Below are positions 1 to 8,808 of a stretch of DNA of 64,000 nucleotides, piece by piece. The notes under the pieces are model-generated. The model had not been told where the DNA came from. It ran no database searches and worked only from the letters and a program-made list of their open reading frames with translations. The stretch is from Mesorhizobium atlanticum (GTDB lineage Bacteria > Pseudomonadota > Alphaproteobacteria > Rhizobiales > Rhizobiaceae), in assembly GCF_003289965.1 (NCBI RefSeq), contig NZ_QMBQ01000002.1, forward strand, positions 124,001 to 188,000, given 5' to 3'. The stretch's first letter is position 1. Each line of letters starts with the position of its first letter. The position numbers and the translations under genes were made by a program.

Positions 1-335
1 CCAAGGCCTCCGGCGATGCCGGCTTCAAGGCGCTTATCGAGGGCGTCGACCTCACCGAACGCGCCATGCTGTCGGCGCTGGAGCGCCACGGCGTGAAGAA
101 ACTCGCGCCCGAAGGCGAGAAGTTCGATCCGAACTTCCACCAAGCGATGTTCGAGGTGCCCAATCCGGAGGTTCCGGCCGGCACCGTCGTCCAGGTGGTG
201 CAACCGGGCTATTCGATCGGCGAGCGCGTGCTGCGGCCGGCGATGGTCGGTGTCGCCAAGGGTGGCCCGAAGGCAACCGCGGAGGCGAAGGTCGAGCCCG
301 GCCCGGTGAACGAGCAGGCCGAGAAGGATGCTTGA
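1..335 (+). CDS. grpE: GrpE nucleotide exchange factor, C-terminal part (partial)
   Basis: The reading frame is open from base 3 and ends at 335, so only about the last 110 residues are present. It reads as the C-terminal dimeric beta domain of GrpE, with a typical [14 protein letters not shown] stretch followed by [29 protein letters not shown] text spread over residues 40-85. GrpE is the cytoplasmic exchange factor that drives ADP release from DnaK. After the conserved core comes a low-complexity Ala/Glu/Pro tail of about 20 residues, as often seen in rhizobia. The 5' end lies outside the window. A heptad-repeat hairpin follows the stop codon directly. Confidence 0.93.
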   Translation, partial: KASGDAGFKALIEGVDLTERAMLSALERHGVKKLAPEGEKFDPNFHQAMFEVPNPEVPAGTVVQVVQPGYSIGERVLRPAMVGVAKGGPKATAEAKVEPGPVNEQAEKDA

Positions 336-336
336 G

Positions 337-427
337 AGTGAATAGTGAGTAGCGAATAGGGAAGCTGGCTATCAACGGCTCGGCTTCGTGGTATTCACTA
401 CTCACTATTCGCTACCCACTACTCGCT
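337..427. repeat. Heptad-repeat hairpin downstream of grpE
   Basis: The left arm is three consecutive 7-mers gtgaata, gtgagta, gcgaata (338-358). The right arm is the reverse complement of the same unit five times: tattcac, tactcac, tattcgc, tacccac, tactcgc (392-426). About 33 bases separate the arms, so the transcript could form a long imperfect hairpin. It sits between the grpE stop and the next start codon. A second element of the same kind lies at 1077-1158. It could act as a terminator or be a REP-like element; no protein is encoded. Confidence 0.75.
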
Positions 428-432
428 CGCTC

Positions 433-1065
433 ATGAATCCCATCGCGTTGCTCGACTTTGCCGGCGTCGCCGTCTTCGCGGCGACGGGCGCGCTTGCCGC
501 CTCGCGCAAGCAGCTCGACATTATCGGCTTCCTGTTCCTGGCCAGCATCACCGGCATCGGCGGCGGGACGTTGCGCGACGTCATCCTCAACCTGCCGGTG
601 TTCTGGGTCGCCAACAGCGGCTATGTGCTGATCTGCGCCGTGGTCGCGGTGCTGGTCTTCTTCAGCGCCCACCGCTTCGAATCCCGCTACAAGCTGCTGC
701 TGTGGCTCGATGCCATCGGGCTTGCCGCGTTCTCGGTGATGGGCGCGGCAAAGGGACTGGCGATCACCGGTTCGCCTGTCGTGTCGGTCATCACGGGCGT
801 GCTGACGGCAACCTCAGGCGGCATATTGCGCGACCTGCTTGCCGGCGAACCCTCGGTGCTGCTCAGGCCTGAAATCTATGTCACGGCCGCCCTTGCCGGC
901 GCCGCCATTTTCACTCTTGGCGATCTTGCCGGCCTGCCGGCGCTGGCGTCCAGCCTGCTCGGCTTCGCGGCCGCGTTCGTGGTGCGCGGCGGGGCGCTTA
1001 AATTCGGCTGGTCGTTTGCGGCCTATAAGAGCCGGCCAGGGCGAAGGCCGGAGGATATTCCGTGA
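433..1065 (+). CDS. Trimeric intracellular cation channel (TRIC/UPF0126) family membrane protein
   Basis: A 210-residue protein of about seven hydrophobic segments built from two UPF0126 repeats. The first carries the family-typical glycine motif ITGIGGGTLRDVIL (about residues 40-55), and the second carries GVLTATSGGILRDLLAGE (about 125-145). Bacterial relatives are homotrimeric K+-permeable channels in the inner membrane; the physiological role here is unknown. An upstream in-frame ATG at 388 lies inside the heptad hairpin arm, so I chose the ATG at 433, which begins MNPIALLDF. The gene is bracketed by two related hairpin repeats. Confidence 0.9.
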   Translation: MNPIALLDFAGVAVFAATGALAASRKQLDIIGFLFLASITGIGGGTLRDVILNLPVFWVANSGYVLICAVVAVLVFFSAHRFESRYKLLLWLDAIGLAAFSVMGAAKGLAITGSPVVSVITGVLTATSGGILRDLLAGEPSVLLRPEIYVTAALAGAAIFTLGDLAGLPALASSLLGFAAAFVVRGGALKFGWSFAAYKSRPGRRPEDIP

Positions 1066-1076
1066 AAGAGCAAGTG

Positions 1077-1158
1077 GTGAATAGTGAATGGTGAAATGGT
1101 CGATGGGCGGGAGAGCCGAGGGCCCTCAACCATTCACCATTTACTATTCCCCATTCAC
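1077..1158. repeat. Second heptad-repeat hairpin, between TRIC gene and olsB
   Basis: Left arm: gtgaata, gtgaatg, gtgaaat (1077-1097). Right arm: cattcac, catttac, tattccc, cattcac (1131-1158), the reverse complement of the same 7-base unit. The two neighbouring genes converge on it, so it may serve as a bidirectional terminator. It has the same seven-base period as the element at 337-427 but a different spacer sequence. Confidence 0.7.
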
Positions 1159-1163
1159 CGGAA

Positions 1164-2051
1164 TCACGCCGCGAAGCGCTGGCCCTCGCCGCCATAGTAG
1201 TTGACGTAGCGGGCGCCGATCTCCTTGACCGGCATGACGACGAAGACGTCGACGGTCGAGAATTCATGGTCGATCACGCAGCCATCGCCGATGCGGGCGC
1301 CGACGCGCAGGTAACCCTTGACCAGCGGCGGCATGGCGGCAATCGCCGCCTTGGTGTTCACCGCTTCGATGGGCATCAGGTCCATCGAGCAATAGCGTCC
1401 CGGAACCGCGCGGACATCCCAAGCGGAGTCGGTGCGGCAATGGTGGGCGAGATAGGTCAACGCCTCGGCATGCGCCGCCGGCACGATGCCGTGGAAAGAG
1501 GCACAGCCGGTCATTACGCCGATGCCGTAATGGTTGATGTAGGCCCAGATGCCCTGCCACAGCGCCTCGATGGTGCGCTTGGAGCGGTATTCGGGCAGAA
1601 CGCAGGAGCGACCGAGCTCGAGGAAGCGCTGGCCGGGGTGGCGCGCGATCAACTTGGTGAGTTCGAACTCGCCCTCGGAATAAAAGCCGCCGGCGGTCGC
1701 GGCGATCTCCTGCCGCAGCAGGCGATAGGTGCCGACGATGCGGCGATGCTCGGGGCCGGGAAGGGACGTGTCCAACACGAGAAGGTGGTCGCAGAGCGGG
1801 TCGAAACGGTCGGCATCGCGGCGGTCCTGCGCCTGGAACAGGTCCTTCCTCGCGCCAAGCTCGTCATAAAATACCCGATAGCGGACTTCCTGGGCGGCGG
1901 CGATTTCAGCCTCGTTGCGGGCGAGCCGCACCTCGAGGTTGCCGATCCGGCCCAGCGGAGCACCGCTTGCGACGGCATCGGCGGTACGGGCAGCGAGCAG
2001 AGCGCCGCCGGCATTCGGCCGAGTGTCACATTCAGGCATAACTGTATGCAC
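1164..2051 (-). CDS. olsB: Ornithine-acyl-ACP N-acyltransferase (OlsB family)
   Basis: A 295-residue cytoplasmic protein of the OlsB/hemolysin-type GNAT acyltransferases. These enzymes transfer a 3-hydroxyacyl chain from acyl-ACP to ornithine, the first step of ornithine-lipid synthesis; OlsA would then add the second acyl chain. Typical text includes AAQEVRYRVFYDELGA (about 55-70), RRIVGTYRLLRQE (about 100-115) and FLELGRSCVLPEYR (about 145-160). I chose the GTG at 2051 because AAGGAG lies 8 bases upstream; the ATG four codons on has no such site. A PhoB-box candidate lies about 50 bases upstream, which fits known phosphate control of this gene in Sinorhizobium. No olsA is in the window. Confidence 0.87.
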   Translation of the reverse strand: MHTVMPECDTRPNAGGALLAARTADAVASGAPLGRIGNLEVRLARNEAEIAAAQEVRYRVFYDELGARKDLFQAQDRRDADRFDPLCDHLLVLDTSLPGPEHRRIVGTYRLLRQEIAATAGGFYSEGEFELTKLIARHPGQRFLELGRSCVLPEYRSKRTIEALWQGIWAYINHYGIGVMTGCASFHGIVPAAHAEALTYLAHHCRTDSAWDVRAVPGRYCSMDLMPIEAVNTKAAIAAMPPLVKGYLRVGARIGDGCVIDHEFSTVDVFVVMPVKEIGARYVNYYGGEGQRFAA

Positions 2052-2102
2052 GAGTGATTCTCCTTCGAGCCATCCCTCTTGGCACGGGGATACGGTGTAG
2101 GT

Positions 2103-2120
2103 GCAACAGGATTGTGACAG
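2103..2120 (-). promoter_or_regulatory. Candidate PhoB box upstream of olsB
   Basis: On the minus strand the 18 bases read ctgtcacaatcctgttgc. They match the Pho-box layout CTGTCAT-N4-CTGTCAT with 6 of 7 in the first half and the core CTGT in the second. The site lies about 50 bases before the olsB GTG, a normal activator distance. PhoB control of olsB under phosphate limitation is established in Sinorhizobium meliloti; here it is inferred. Confidence 0.5.
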
Positions 2121-2234
2121 TACCGTGATACGACGTGGCGGGCAATACTTTGTCGGCTGGACAATACCCTCAACCGGCTATCTTACGGTCGCAAAAGCAA
2201 GGCAATGCATGGCTTACAAGGCTTCAAAATTTCG

Positions 2235-4514
2235 TCAGGCGGCGACCTGGCCTTCAACCGCCTGGACGAGCGCGTCGGGGTCGAGCGGCTTGGTCACGAA
2301 ACCGCTGGCGCCATGGGCGAGCACGGCATGCCGGGTCTTTTCCTGGCTGTCGGCCGAAAGCACCATGATCGGGATCGGTGGCATCGCCAGGGACTCTTCA
2401 TGGCGGCGGATGGCGGCGATCGCATCCAGGCCGTCCATGACAGGCATATGCAGATCCATCAGCACCACATCGAAGCGGAACTTGAGGCCGGCCTCGGTGA
2501 CGGCGTCGACCGCGGCCTTGCCGTTGCCGACAACCTTGACGCGATGCCCTGCCTTGAGCAGCGTGGCGCGGGCGAGCATGGCGTTGATGTCATTGTCCTC
2601 GGCGATCAGCACCGACAGGCCCTGATCGCGCCTGCGCACCGAGGCGCCGCCGCGCGGCTCCGGCCGCGGCTGGGTGAGCGCGGAGCCATGGCTGGTCAAC
2701 AACACCCGCAAAAGGGTCTCGCCGCGCACCGGTCTCGCCAGGAAGGTGGCGTAGCCGCTGGCGCGGAATTCGCCGAGCATGCCTCGGTCCGTCGGCGCGA
2801 TCAGGGTGATGGCTTCACAATCGGCAAAGCCCGAGTCGCGCAACCGCTTGAGCAACCTGCCATCACTGTTTTCGAGCGCCGCGTCGATCAGCAGCACGTT
2901 GCAGCCGGCAGCGAACGGAGCGGCCTGGCCTGGCGTCGCCGCAACCTCGACGATGCCGCCATGGGCTCTGATGGCGCGAGCGATGGCATCGGCCTCGATG
3001 GCGTTCTTCGAAACGATCACCGCCCGCCGGTCGGCAAGGATGTTGCGCCGGTGCGGCGGCGGCTCGGTCGCCGCGACCGCCGGGATCTCGAGGACGAATT
3101 CGGATCCTTCACCGAGCCGGCTCGAAACGGAGATAGTGCCGCCCATCGCCGTCACCAGCCGCTTCGAGATGGCAAGGCCGAGGCCCGCGCCGCCATGCAC
3201 CCTGGTCGAGGTGCCGTCGGATTGCTCGAACTCCTCGAAGATGCGCTCCATGTCCTCTTCACGCAGTCCGGGGCCGGTGTCGGCGACGGTGAAGCAGATG
3301 CAGTCTCTGGTTTCGCTGCGGGCGCGTGCCACGGTGAGCAGCACGCCGCCCGTATCGGTGAACTTCACCGCGTTGCCGATGAGGTTGAGCAGCACCTGGC
3401 GCAAGCGGCCGGGGTCTGCGGTGATCATTTGCGGCACATCGGGTTCGACATAGCAGCCGAGACCGATATTCTTGGCAAAAGCCTTCGCGGCCAGAAGTTC
3501 GATGATGTTGTCGGCGATTTCGCGCAGCGAAGTCGGCTGAGGCTCGGGCTCGAAGCGGCCGGCCTCGATCTTGGAATAGTCGAGCAGATCCTCGATAAGC
3601 GCGAGCAGCGCGCTGGCCGAGGTGGAAACGGCACCGACATAGGTCCGCTGTTCCGGCGATAGGTCGGTGTCGGCAAGCAGCTTCGCCATGCCCATGATGC
3701 CGTTCATCGGCGTGCGTATCTCGTGGCTGACGGTGGCGAGGAAGCGCGACTTGGCCTGGCTGGCATATTCGGCCCGCTCGCGCGCGGTGATCAGCGAGGA
3801 TTCGGCGCGCTTGCGGGCGGTGATGTCGCGGGCGATTGCCCGGTGCGAGACGGCGCCGGTATCCTTGTCGCGCACCGACAATTCGATCCAGGAGAACCAG
3901 CGCGGCCCGTTCTGGGTGCGGATCGCGACATCGGTGGAACTCAGGCATTCATGGTCGGAGAAGGCGGCGTCGGGAACGACGCCGACATCGATGCCAAGCT
4001 CGGACAAGGTCTTGCCGGCGAGATTGCGAGGGTCGATCTCGACAAGTGAGGCAAAGACGCTGTTGGCATAGACGATATGGCCGTCGCGATCGCGATGGAC
4101 GACAAGGTCGCCGAGCGCGTCGATCAGGCCGCGGAAGCGTTCCTCGCTCTCCTGCATCTCCCACATGCGATCGGCGAGGGTCTCGATCTCGGCGCGGCTG
4201 CGTGCGGCGGTCTCGTCGAGAAGTGCCGCGGTGCGCCGCTCGTCGCGGCGGCTGCGCAGATGCATGGCAAGGCCGGCAAAGGCCGCAGCGGCGAGCCCGA
4301 TGGTGACGATGATCGGCGCCCCGGTGAGATGCGCCAGCCCTGCCAGGACGACGATGGCGACGATCGTCAGGAAGGCCAGGCCTTCGTGGCTGGCGGCAGG
4401 CAAGTCGGGGGCCAGCGGCGGCGCGACGAGCACCTGCCGCTTCGGCGCATCGGGAATGAGCCTGTCAGCGCCCGCGGCTTTGCTGTCCTGCCTGATGTGG
4501 GAGTCCGCGACCAT
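2235..4514 (-). CDS. Membrane-associated hybrid sensor histidine kinase/response regulator
   Basis: A 759-residue hybrid kinase. In order: a cytoplasmic N-terminus, two hydrophobic segments (about 45-90), a coiled-coil linker, one PAS domain (about 120-240), a HisKA domain with phospho-acceptor motif [17 protein letters not shown] (about 265-280), and an HATPase with N box [15 protein letters not shown] and [10 protein letters not shown]. Then comes a degenerate receiver-like region (about 505-620) that keeps LLIDAA but lacks most acidic residues, and a canonical C-terminal receiver with IAEDNDIN and phospho-acceptor [12 protein letters not shown] (about 640-755). The input signal is unknown. 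No output regulator is adjacent. No clear Shine-Dalgarno marks the start, so the N-terminus is less certain than the rest. Confidence 0.9.
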   Translation of the reverse strand: MVADSHIRQDSKAAGADRLIPDAPKRQVLVAPPLAPDLPAASHEGLAFLTIVAIVVLAGLAHLTGAPIIVTIGLAAAAFAGLAMHLRSRRDERRTAALLDETAARSRAEIETLADRMWEMQESEERFRGLIDALGDLVVHRDRDGHIVYANSVFASLVEIDPRNLAGKTLSELGIDVGVVPDAAFSDHECLSSTDVAIRTQNGPRWFSWIELSVRDKDTGAVSHRAIARDITARKRAESSLITARERAEYASQAKSRFLATVSHEIRTPMNGIMGMAKLLADTDLSPEQRTYVGAVSTSASALLALIEDLLDYSKIEAGRFEPEPQPTSLREIADNIIELLAAKAFAKNIGLGCYVEPDVPQMITADPGRLRQVLLNLIGNAVKFTDTGGVLLTVARARSETRDCICFTVADTGPGLREEDMERIFEEFEQSDGTSTRVHGGAGLGLAISKRLVTAMGGTISVSSRLGEGSEFVLEIPAVAATEPPPHRRNILADRRAVIVSKNAIEADAIARAIRAHGGIVEVAATPGQAAPFAAGCNVLLIDAALENSDGRLLKRLRDSGFADCEAITLIAPTDRGMLGEFRASGYATFLARPVRGETLLRVLLTSHGSALTQPRPEPRGGASVRRRDQGLSVLIAEDNDINAMLARATLLKAGHRVKVVGNGKAAVDAVTEAGLKFRFDVVLMDLHMPVMDGLDAIAAIRRHEESLAMPPIPIMVLSADSQEKTRHAVLAHGASGFVTKPLDPDALVQAVEGQVAA

Positions 4515-4637
4515 GCGCGGACCATGCCAGACAGAAATTATGGAAGACTGGGGCGGATCGTTCGAATTTTAGCGATTGCGCGGATTCCGGCCGCCCGCAT
4601 GCGCGGGCGAACGGGACTTTTTTGCGTGGCCTGCCGG

Positions 4638-5627
4638 CTACATGTCGACGACGACGCGGCCCCTGACCTTACCCTCGACGATGTCGTGCGCGGCGGCGAT
4701 AATGCCGTCGAAACCGATGGTGCGCGACAATGTCGACAGCTTCTTCAGATCGAGGTCGGTGCCGATGCGACGCCATGCCTCCAGGCGGACCGGCTTCGGC
4801 GCCATCACCGAATCGATGCCGAGCAGCGAGACGCCGCGCAGGATGAAGGGCGCGACGCTTCCCGGCAGGTCCATGCCGCCGGCCAGGCCGCAAGCGGCGA
4901 TCGCGCCGCCGTAAGAGGTCATCGACAGCACATTGGCCAAGGTATGACTGCCGACCGAATCGACGCCGCCCGCCCAGCGCTCCTTGGCGAGCGGCTTCGC
5001 CGGCTGGCTGAGCTCCTCGCGCGAAATCACCTCGGCCGCGCCGAGGTCTATCAGATAGGGGCTTTCGGCGTTGCGGCCGGTCGAAGCGATGACATGGTAG
5101 CCGAGGCTCGACAGGATCGAGATGGCGACCGAGCCGACGCCGCCGGCCGCGCCCGTCACCACCACCGGACCGCGATCCGGCACGATGCCGTGACGCTCCA
5201 GCGCCATGACGGAGAGCATCGCCGTGTAGCCTGCCGTGCCGACGGCCATCGCGTCATGCGCGCTCATGCCCTCGGGCAGCGGAACCAGCCAGTCGCCCTT
5301 GACGCGGGCGCGGCCGGCATAGGCGCCATAATGCGTCTCGCCGACACCCCAGCCGTTCAGAATCACATGATCGCCCTTGCGCCAATCGGGATGGGAAGAG
5401 TCGATCACTGTGCCGGCGAAATCGATGCCCGGAACCAGCGGCCAGCGGCGCACGACCGGCGCCCTGCCGGTGATGGCGAGCCCGTCCTTGTAGTTCACCG
5501 TCGTCGCCTCGACGGCGACTGTGACGTCGCCCTCCATCAGATCGGCCTCGGTGAGGTCGACGACATCGACCGACTGCTTCTTTTCGGCATCGCGCGAAAC
5601 GAGGATGGCTTTGAAGGTGTCGGACAC
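4638..5627 (-). CDS. acuI: AcuI/YhdH-type MDR oxidoreductase (acrylyl-CoA reductase family)
   Basis: A 329-residue medium-chain dehydrogenase/reductase without zinc-ligand signature. It has the family start KAILVSRD, the substrate-side motif VNYKDGLAITG (about 45-56), PGIDFAGTVIDS (about 70-80), and a nucleotide-binding VTGAAGGVGSVAI (about 150-165). AcuI enzymes reduce acryloyl-CoA to propionyl-CoA with NADPH and detoxify acrylate-type electrophiles. Its length matches the family. It is read in the same direction as the lspA and trmH-like genes upstream, but with a 57-base gap that can hold its own promoter. Confidence 0.85.
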   Translation of the reverse strand: MSDTFKAILVSRDAEKKQSVDVVDLTEADLMEGDVTVAVEATTVNYKDGLAITGRAPVVRRWPLVPGIDFAGTVIDSSHPDWRKGDHVILNGWGVGETHYGAYAGRARVKGDWLVPLPEGMSAHDAMAVGTAGYTAMLSVMALERHGIVPDRGPVVVTGAAGGVGSVAISILSSLGYHVIASTGRNAESPYLIDLGAAEVISREELSQPAKPLAKERWAGGVDSVGSHTLANVLSMTSYGGAIAACGLAGGMDLPGSVAPFILRGVSLLGIDSVMAPKPVRLEAWRRIGTDLDLKKLSTLSRTIGFDGIIAAAHDIVEGKVRGRVVVDM

Positions 5628-5684
5628 TTTATTCTCCTCTGGCTCCGGCGATGGACCTGACTGTGGGGCGGCAGCCGCGCGCCG

Positions 5685-6167
5685 TCAATCTTGCGAAGGT
5701 TTCGGCTCGCGCCGCCAGCCGATCAGCTCGTCAAAGACGACAAGCGCCGCACCGACCGAAATGAAGGCGTCGGCGAGATTGAACACCGCGAAGGACCAGA
5801 CGGGCGTATGGAACAGGACGTAGTCGATGACGTGGCCGTAAACGGCCCGGTCGATGAGGTTGCCGAGCGCGCCGCCGATGATGAGCGCAAAGCCGGTGCG
5901 GGCGACGACATGACCGGCAGGCGTGCGCGTGGCGAGATAGAGCACGAAGGCGACGACCAGCACGGCGATGACCACCAGGCCGGTATCGCCGAAGGACTGG
6001 AACATCGAGAAGGCGATGCCGGTGTTGTAGGTGCGGAACAGCGCCAGGAAGGGCAGGAGATCGACCTTCTCCTGAAAGGCGAGACCGTTCTCGACCAGCT
6101 GCTTGATCCACTGGTCGAGCGCAATGGCAACGATCACCAGCAAGGCGTAAGGGGACCAGGATTTCAC
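5685..6167 (-). CDS. lspA: Lipoprotein signal peptidase (signal peptidase II)
   Basis: A 160-residue inner-membrane aspartic protease that removes the signal peptide from diacylated prolipoproteins. Four hydrophobic segments are visible. The two catalytic-region motifs are present: GGALGNLIDRAVYGHVIDY (about 105-122, first Asp) and FAVFNLADAFISVG (about 130-143, second Asp). The N-terminal motif DQWIKQLV is also typical. It lies 23 bases downstream of the SPOUT methyltransferase gene, so the two are probably cotranscribed. Confidence 0.96.
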   Translation of the reverse strand: MKSWSPYALLVIVAIALDQWIKQLVENGLAFQEKVDLLPFLALFRTYNTGIAFSMFQSFGDTGLVVIAVLVVAFVLYLATRTPAGHVVARTGFALIIGGALGNLIDRAVYGHVIDYVLFHTPVWSFAVFNLADAFISVGAALVVFDELIGWRREPKPSQD

Positions 6168-6190
6168 TTATCAGTCCTCATTGGCAGTTC

Positions 6191-7051
6191 TCATCGGCTG
6201 TCGCTGGCAGGCTCGAGCTTCAACGCGCCGCGCCGAATCTCGAACAGCATCACGCCGGTGGCGACCGCCAGGTTGAGCGAATCAGCCCGGCCTGCCTGGG
6301 GAATTCGGAGCAGCCGGTCGCAGCTCTCGGCGAGGCTGTCCGGCAGGCCCTGCTGTTCGTTACCCATCAGCAGCAAGACCGGTCCCCTGGTAAAATCGAC
6401 GGACCGATAGTCGACCGCGCCCTTGAGGTGCGTTCCAACGACCAGTCCCGAAAAATCGCGCCGCCAGGCGAGGAAGGCCTGTTCGGTCGCTCTTGCGACC
6501 GGCACGGCGAAGATCGAGCCCATGGTGGCGCGCACCGTCTCCAGCGAGAACGGATCGGTGGTGTCGCCGACCAGGATGACCCCCTTGGCGCCGACGGCGT
6601 CGACGGTGCGGATCACGGTGCCGAGGTTGCCGGGGTCGCGCACCCGGTCTAGCGCCACCCAGACATCGCCGTCCCTGGCGCGGATCTCCTTCAGCGGCAC
6701 GGTCTGCTGGGCAAAGACACCGACCACCATTTGCGGGTTTTCGCGCCTGGTGATGGCCGCCAGCACCTTCTCGGAGACCTCCAGCACCGTGCCGCCGGCG
6801 GCGACAGTCCGCGCGGCGACCTTTTCGACGGCCGTGTTGCCGCGTCCGGCCTTGGCGAAGACCAGCGTCCTGATCGACCAGCCGAGGTCGAGCGCGTCGA
6901 TGACCAGTTTCAGGCCTTCGGCCATGAAGGCGTTCTGCTGGTCGCGGAATTTCTTCAGCGCCAGCGCCTTGATGTCCTTGACCAGCGGATTGGCGAGGCT
7001 GGTGACTTCCTTGACCTGCCCGACAGGGCGAGCGCCGTCATGTGCGTTCAT
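6191..7051 (-). CDS. TrmH-family (SPOUT) RNA 2'-O-methyltransferase
   Basis: A 286-residue SpoU-type methyltransferase that methylates a ribose 2'-OH in rRNA or tRNA with SAM. The knot motifs are present in order: RDPGNLGTVIRTVDAVGAKG (about 130-150), LLMGNEQQGLPD (about 230) and IPQAGRADSLNLAVATGVML (about 252-272). An N-terminal RNA-binding substrate domain precedes them. A longer frame starts at 7111, but it would overlap the preceding gene by 59 bases. The ATG at 7051 lies one base after that gene's TGA and gives the normal N-terminus. The exact RNA target cannot be read from sequence. Confidence 0.88.
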   Translation of the reverse strand: MNAHDGARPVGQVKEVTSLANPLVKDIKALALKKFRDQQNAFMAEGLKLVIDALDLGWSIRTLVFAKAGRGNTAVEKVAARTVAAGGTVLEVSEKVLAAITRRENPQMVVGVFAQQTVPLKEIRARDGDVWVALDRVRDPGNLGTVIRTVDAVGAKGVILVGDTTDPFSLETVRATMGSIFAVPVARATEQAFLAWRRDFSGLVVGTHLKGAVDYRSVDFTRGPVLLLMGNEQQGLPDSLAESCDRLLRIPQAGRADSLNLAVATGVMLFEIRRGALKLEPASDSR

Positions 7052-7052
7052 T

Positions 7053-8135
7053 TCAAGCCACCCAGCGCGAGAACAGCGAGGTCGACAGCGCGCGGCCGGC
7101 GGATTTCTCACGAATGATCAGCTCGCCGGATTCGACCGTGCCGCCCATGCCGGCGAAAGTATCGCGCATCAGCGCATGGATGGCGAAGAAGGAGGCGCGG
7201 ATCGAATAGGCGGTGAGAACGACAGCCAGCGGCTTCGGCGTCAGGATCGAGCGGCAGAGGTCAGTAAGGCCCGGCAGGTCCTCGAACAATTGCCAGACCT
7301 CGCCCTTGGGGCCGCGGCCATAGGCGGGCGGGTCGAACAGCACGATGTCGTAGCGACTCCCACGGCGTTCCTCGCGCTCGGCGAATTTCACGGCGTCCTC
7401 GACGATCCAGCGGATCGGCTTGTCGGCAAGTCCCGCCATTTCCTGGTTCTCGCGCGCCCAGCCGATCGCCTTCTTCGAGGCATCGACATGGGTGACCTCG
7501 GCGCCGGCGCGGGCCGCGACCAGCGAGGCGAGGCCGGTATAGCCGAACAGGTTGAGAACCTTGACCGGGCGCTTCGCCGCGGCGATCAACCCAGCCATAT
7601 GGTCCCAATGCGAAGCCTGCTCGGGAAAGACGCCGACATGGCGAAACGAGGTGAAGCGGCCGAGATAATCGATGCCGTCATGCTTCATCGGCCAGGTCTC
7701 GCCGAGCGGTGCCTTGGGGAAGCGCCAGCGGCCGATGCCTTCCTCGTCGGTGTCGCCGGTGAAGATGGCGTCGACGCGCTCCCATTCCTTTGCCGGAAGG
7801 GCCCGCTGCCAGATCGCCTGGCCCTCAGGGCGCACGATGCGGTAGGGGCCGTATTGCTCGAGCTTTTCGCCCGCGCCGCTGTCCAGCAGCGCGTAGTCGG
7901 CGTTGGGCGCGACTTCGAGGATCAGCGGCAGGCGCTCGGCGGGCAAGGAGCCCTCGCGGCGGGCAAGAACACGCGGCGCCGGTTTGGCGTCCTGCCGATC
8001 CGCCGGTTTGGTTTCGCGGCGCTCCGCAGATGCTGCCTGCTGCCGTCCAGCCGCAAACGCGTCGCGCGGGCGGGCCTGTTCCGGCCTCGCGTGCTGCGGT
8101 CGATTATCGCGGCGTTTGTCGCGAAAAGATTTCAA
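7053..8135 (-). CDS. Class I SAM-dependent rRNA methyltransferase (RlmI-like)
   Basis: A 360-residue protein with a disordered, charge-rich N-terminus (about 1-65, many R/Q/A), then a PUA-like linker and a Rossmann methyltransferase core. SAM motif I reads VLNLFGYTGLASLVAARAG (about 190-208), followed by THVDASKKAIGWARENQ and the catalytic-loop text LFDPPAYGRGPKGEVW (about 270-285). Relatives methylate 23S rRNA bases. It ends one base before the SPOUT methyltransferase start, so the two RNA-modification genes form a coupled pair with lspA downstream. Confidence 0.83.
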   Translation of the reverse strand: MKSFRDKRRDNRPQHARPEQARPRDAFAAGRQQAASAERRETKPADRQDAKPAPRVLARREGSLPAERLPLILEVAPNADYALLDSGAGEKLEQYGPYRIVRPEGQAIWQRALPAKEWERVDAIFTGDTDEEGIGRWRFPKAPLGETWPMKHDGIDYLGRFTSFRHVGVFPEQASHWDHMAGLIAAAKRPVKVLNLFGYTGLASLVAARAGAEVTHVDASKKAIGWARENQEMAGLADKPIRWIVEDAVKFAEREERRGSRYDIVLFDPPAYGRGPKGEVWQLFEDLPGLTDLCRSILTPKPLAVVLTAYSIRASFFAIHALMRDTFAGMGGTVESGELIIREKSAGRALSTSLFSRWVA

Positions 8136-8223
8136 GAAGGATCATCTCCGGCGGTTCGGCTCGCTTCTGCCACAGCTGAGCCTCCCGGCGCAACAAAGCG
8201 TGGCTCATCTAATGGTGGGGTCA

Positions 8224-8709
8224 TCAACCATGCCGGACACCGAGCAGGCCGAAACAAAGCGAAATGAAGCCGAGCGCCTTCGCCGCGGTCACCGCCATGT
8301 GGCCGGTTTCCCAACGCAGCCGGACGGCCTCGAAATTGTCCGGGATCGGTCCTGGCGCCCAGGTCGCGAGAACGTCGTTGGCCGGTTTGACGAGAGCGAA
8401 CCAGAGCGCCAGCGAAACGGCGTAGAGCAACGTGGCGGCGAGCACGAACCAGAATGCGCCAGCTTGGCCGCGCAGCATCCAGGCGAGAAGCGCCGGGCAG
8501 AGGACCGCGGCGATATCGAGCGGTGCTCCGATCACGGCAAAAAGCACGAACTGGCCGTTGAAGACGGTCGCCTCGCGCCACAATGCCGGTGACCATTTCG
8601 TCAGCCTGGGGAGCGATTCCAGCACATGGGCAAAGGACGGCCCAAGGCTGAGCGCCGCGACGAAAGCGGTCAGTACAGACCAGAACAACAGGAACCCGCG
8701 CATCTCCAT
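8224..8709 (-). CDS. DUF1772-like four-helix membrane protein
   Basis: A 161-residue protein with four predicted membrane segments: about 5-25, 55-75, 83-105 and 138-158. The text FVAALSLGPSFAHVLE near the N-terminus and TGHMAVTAAKALGFISL near the C-terminus resemble DUF1772/anthrone-oxygenase-like proteins. The open frame extends to 9612, but that extension is antisense to a WYL-type regulator gene, so I start at the ATG at 8709 (MEMRGFLLFW). It is divergent from that regulator across about 100 bases and may be controlled by it. Function unknown. Confidence 0.7.
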   Translation of the reverse strand: MEMRGFLLFWSVLTAFVAALSLGPSFAHVLESLPRLTKWSPALWREATVFNGQFVLFAVIGAPLDIAAVLCPALLAWMLRGQAGAFWFVLAATLLYAVSLALWFALVKPANDVLATWAPGPIPDNFEAVRLRWETGHMAVTAAKALGFISLCFGLLGVRHG

Positions 8710-8808
8710 GATGGGCACAACGGCCGCGACCGGCAGGCGTTCCCTCGGAGGGTCGCTTGCCGTGATGTCGGGGCCAGCCCTATTGTCCGGCGCATCGGTT
8801 AGCCAATC

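Noticed and set aside
2205..3662. Plus-strand 485-residue open frame
   Set aside because: It is antisense to the hybrid histidine kinase, whose domains are unmistakable. The translation is rich in Arg, His, Gly and Ala with no domain, typical of GC-rich shadow frames.
4077..5660. Plus-strand 527-residue open frame
   Set aside because: Antisense to the AcuI-type reductase and the kinase N-terminus; composition is shadow-like and no motif is present.
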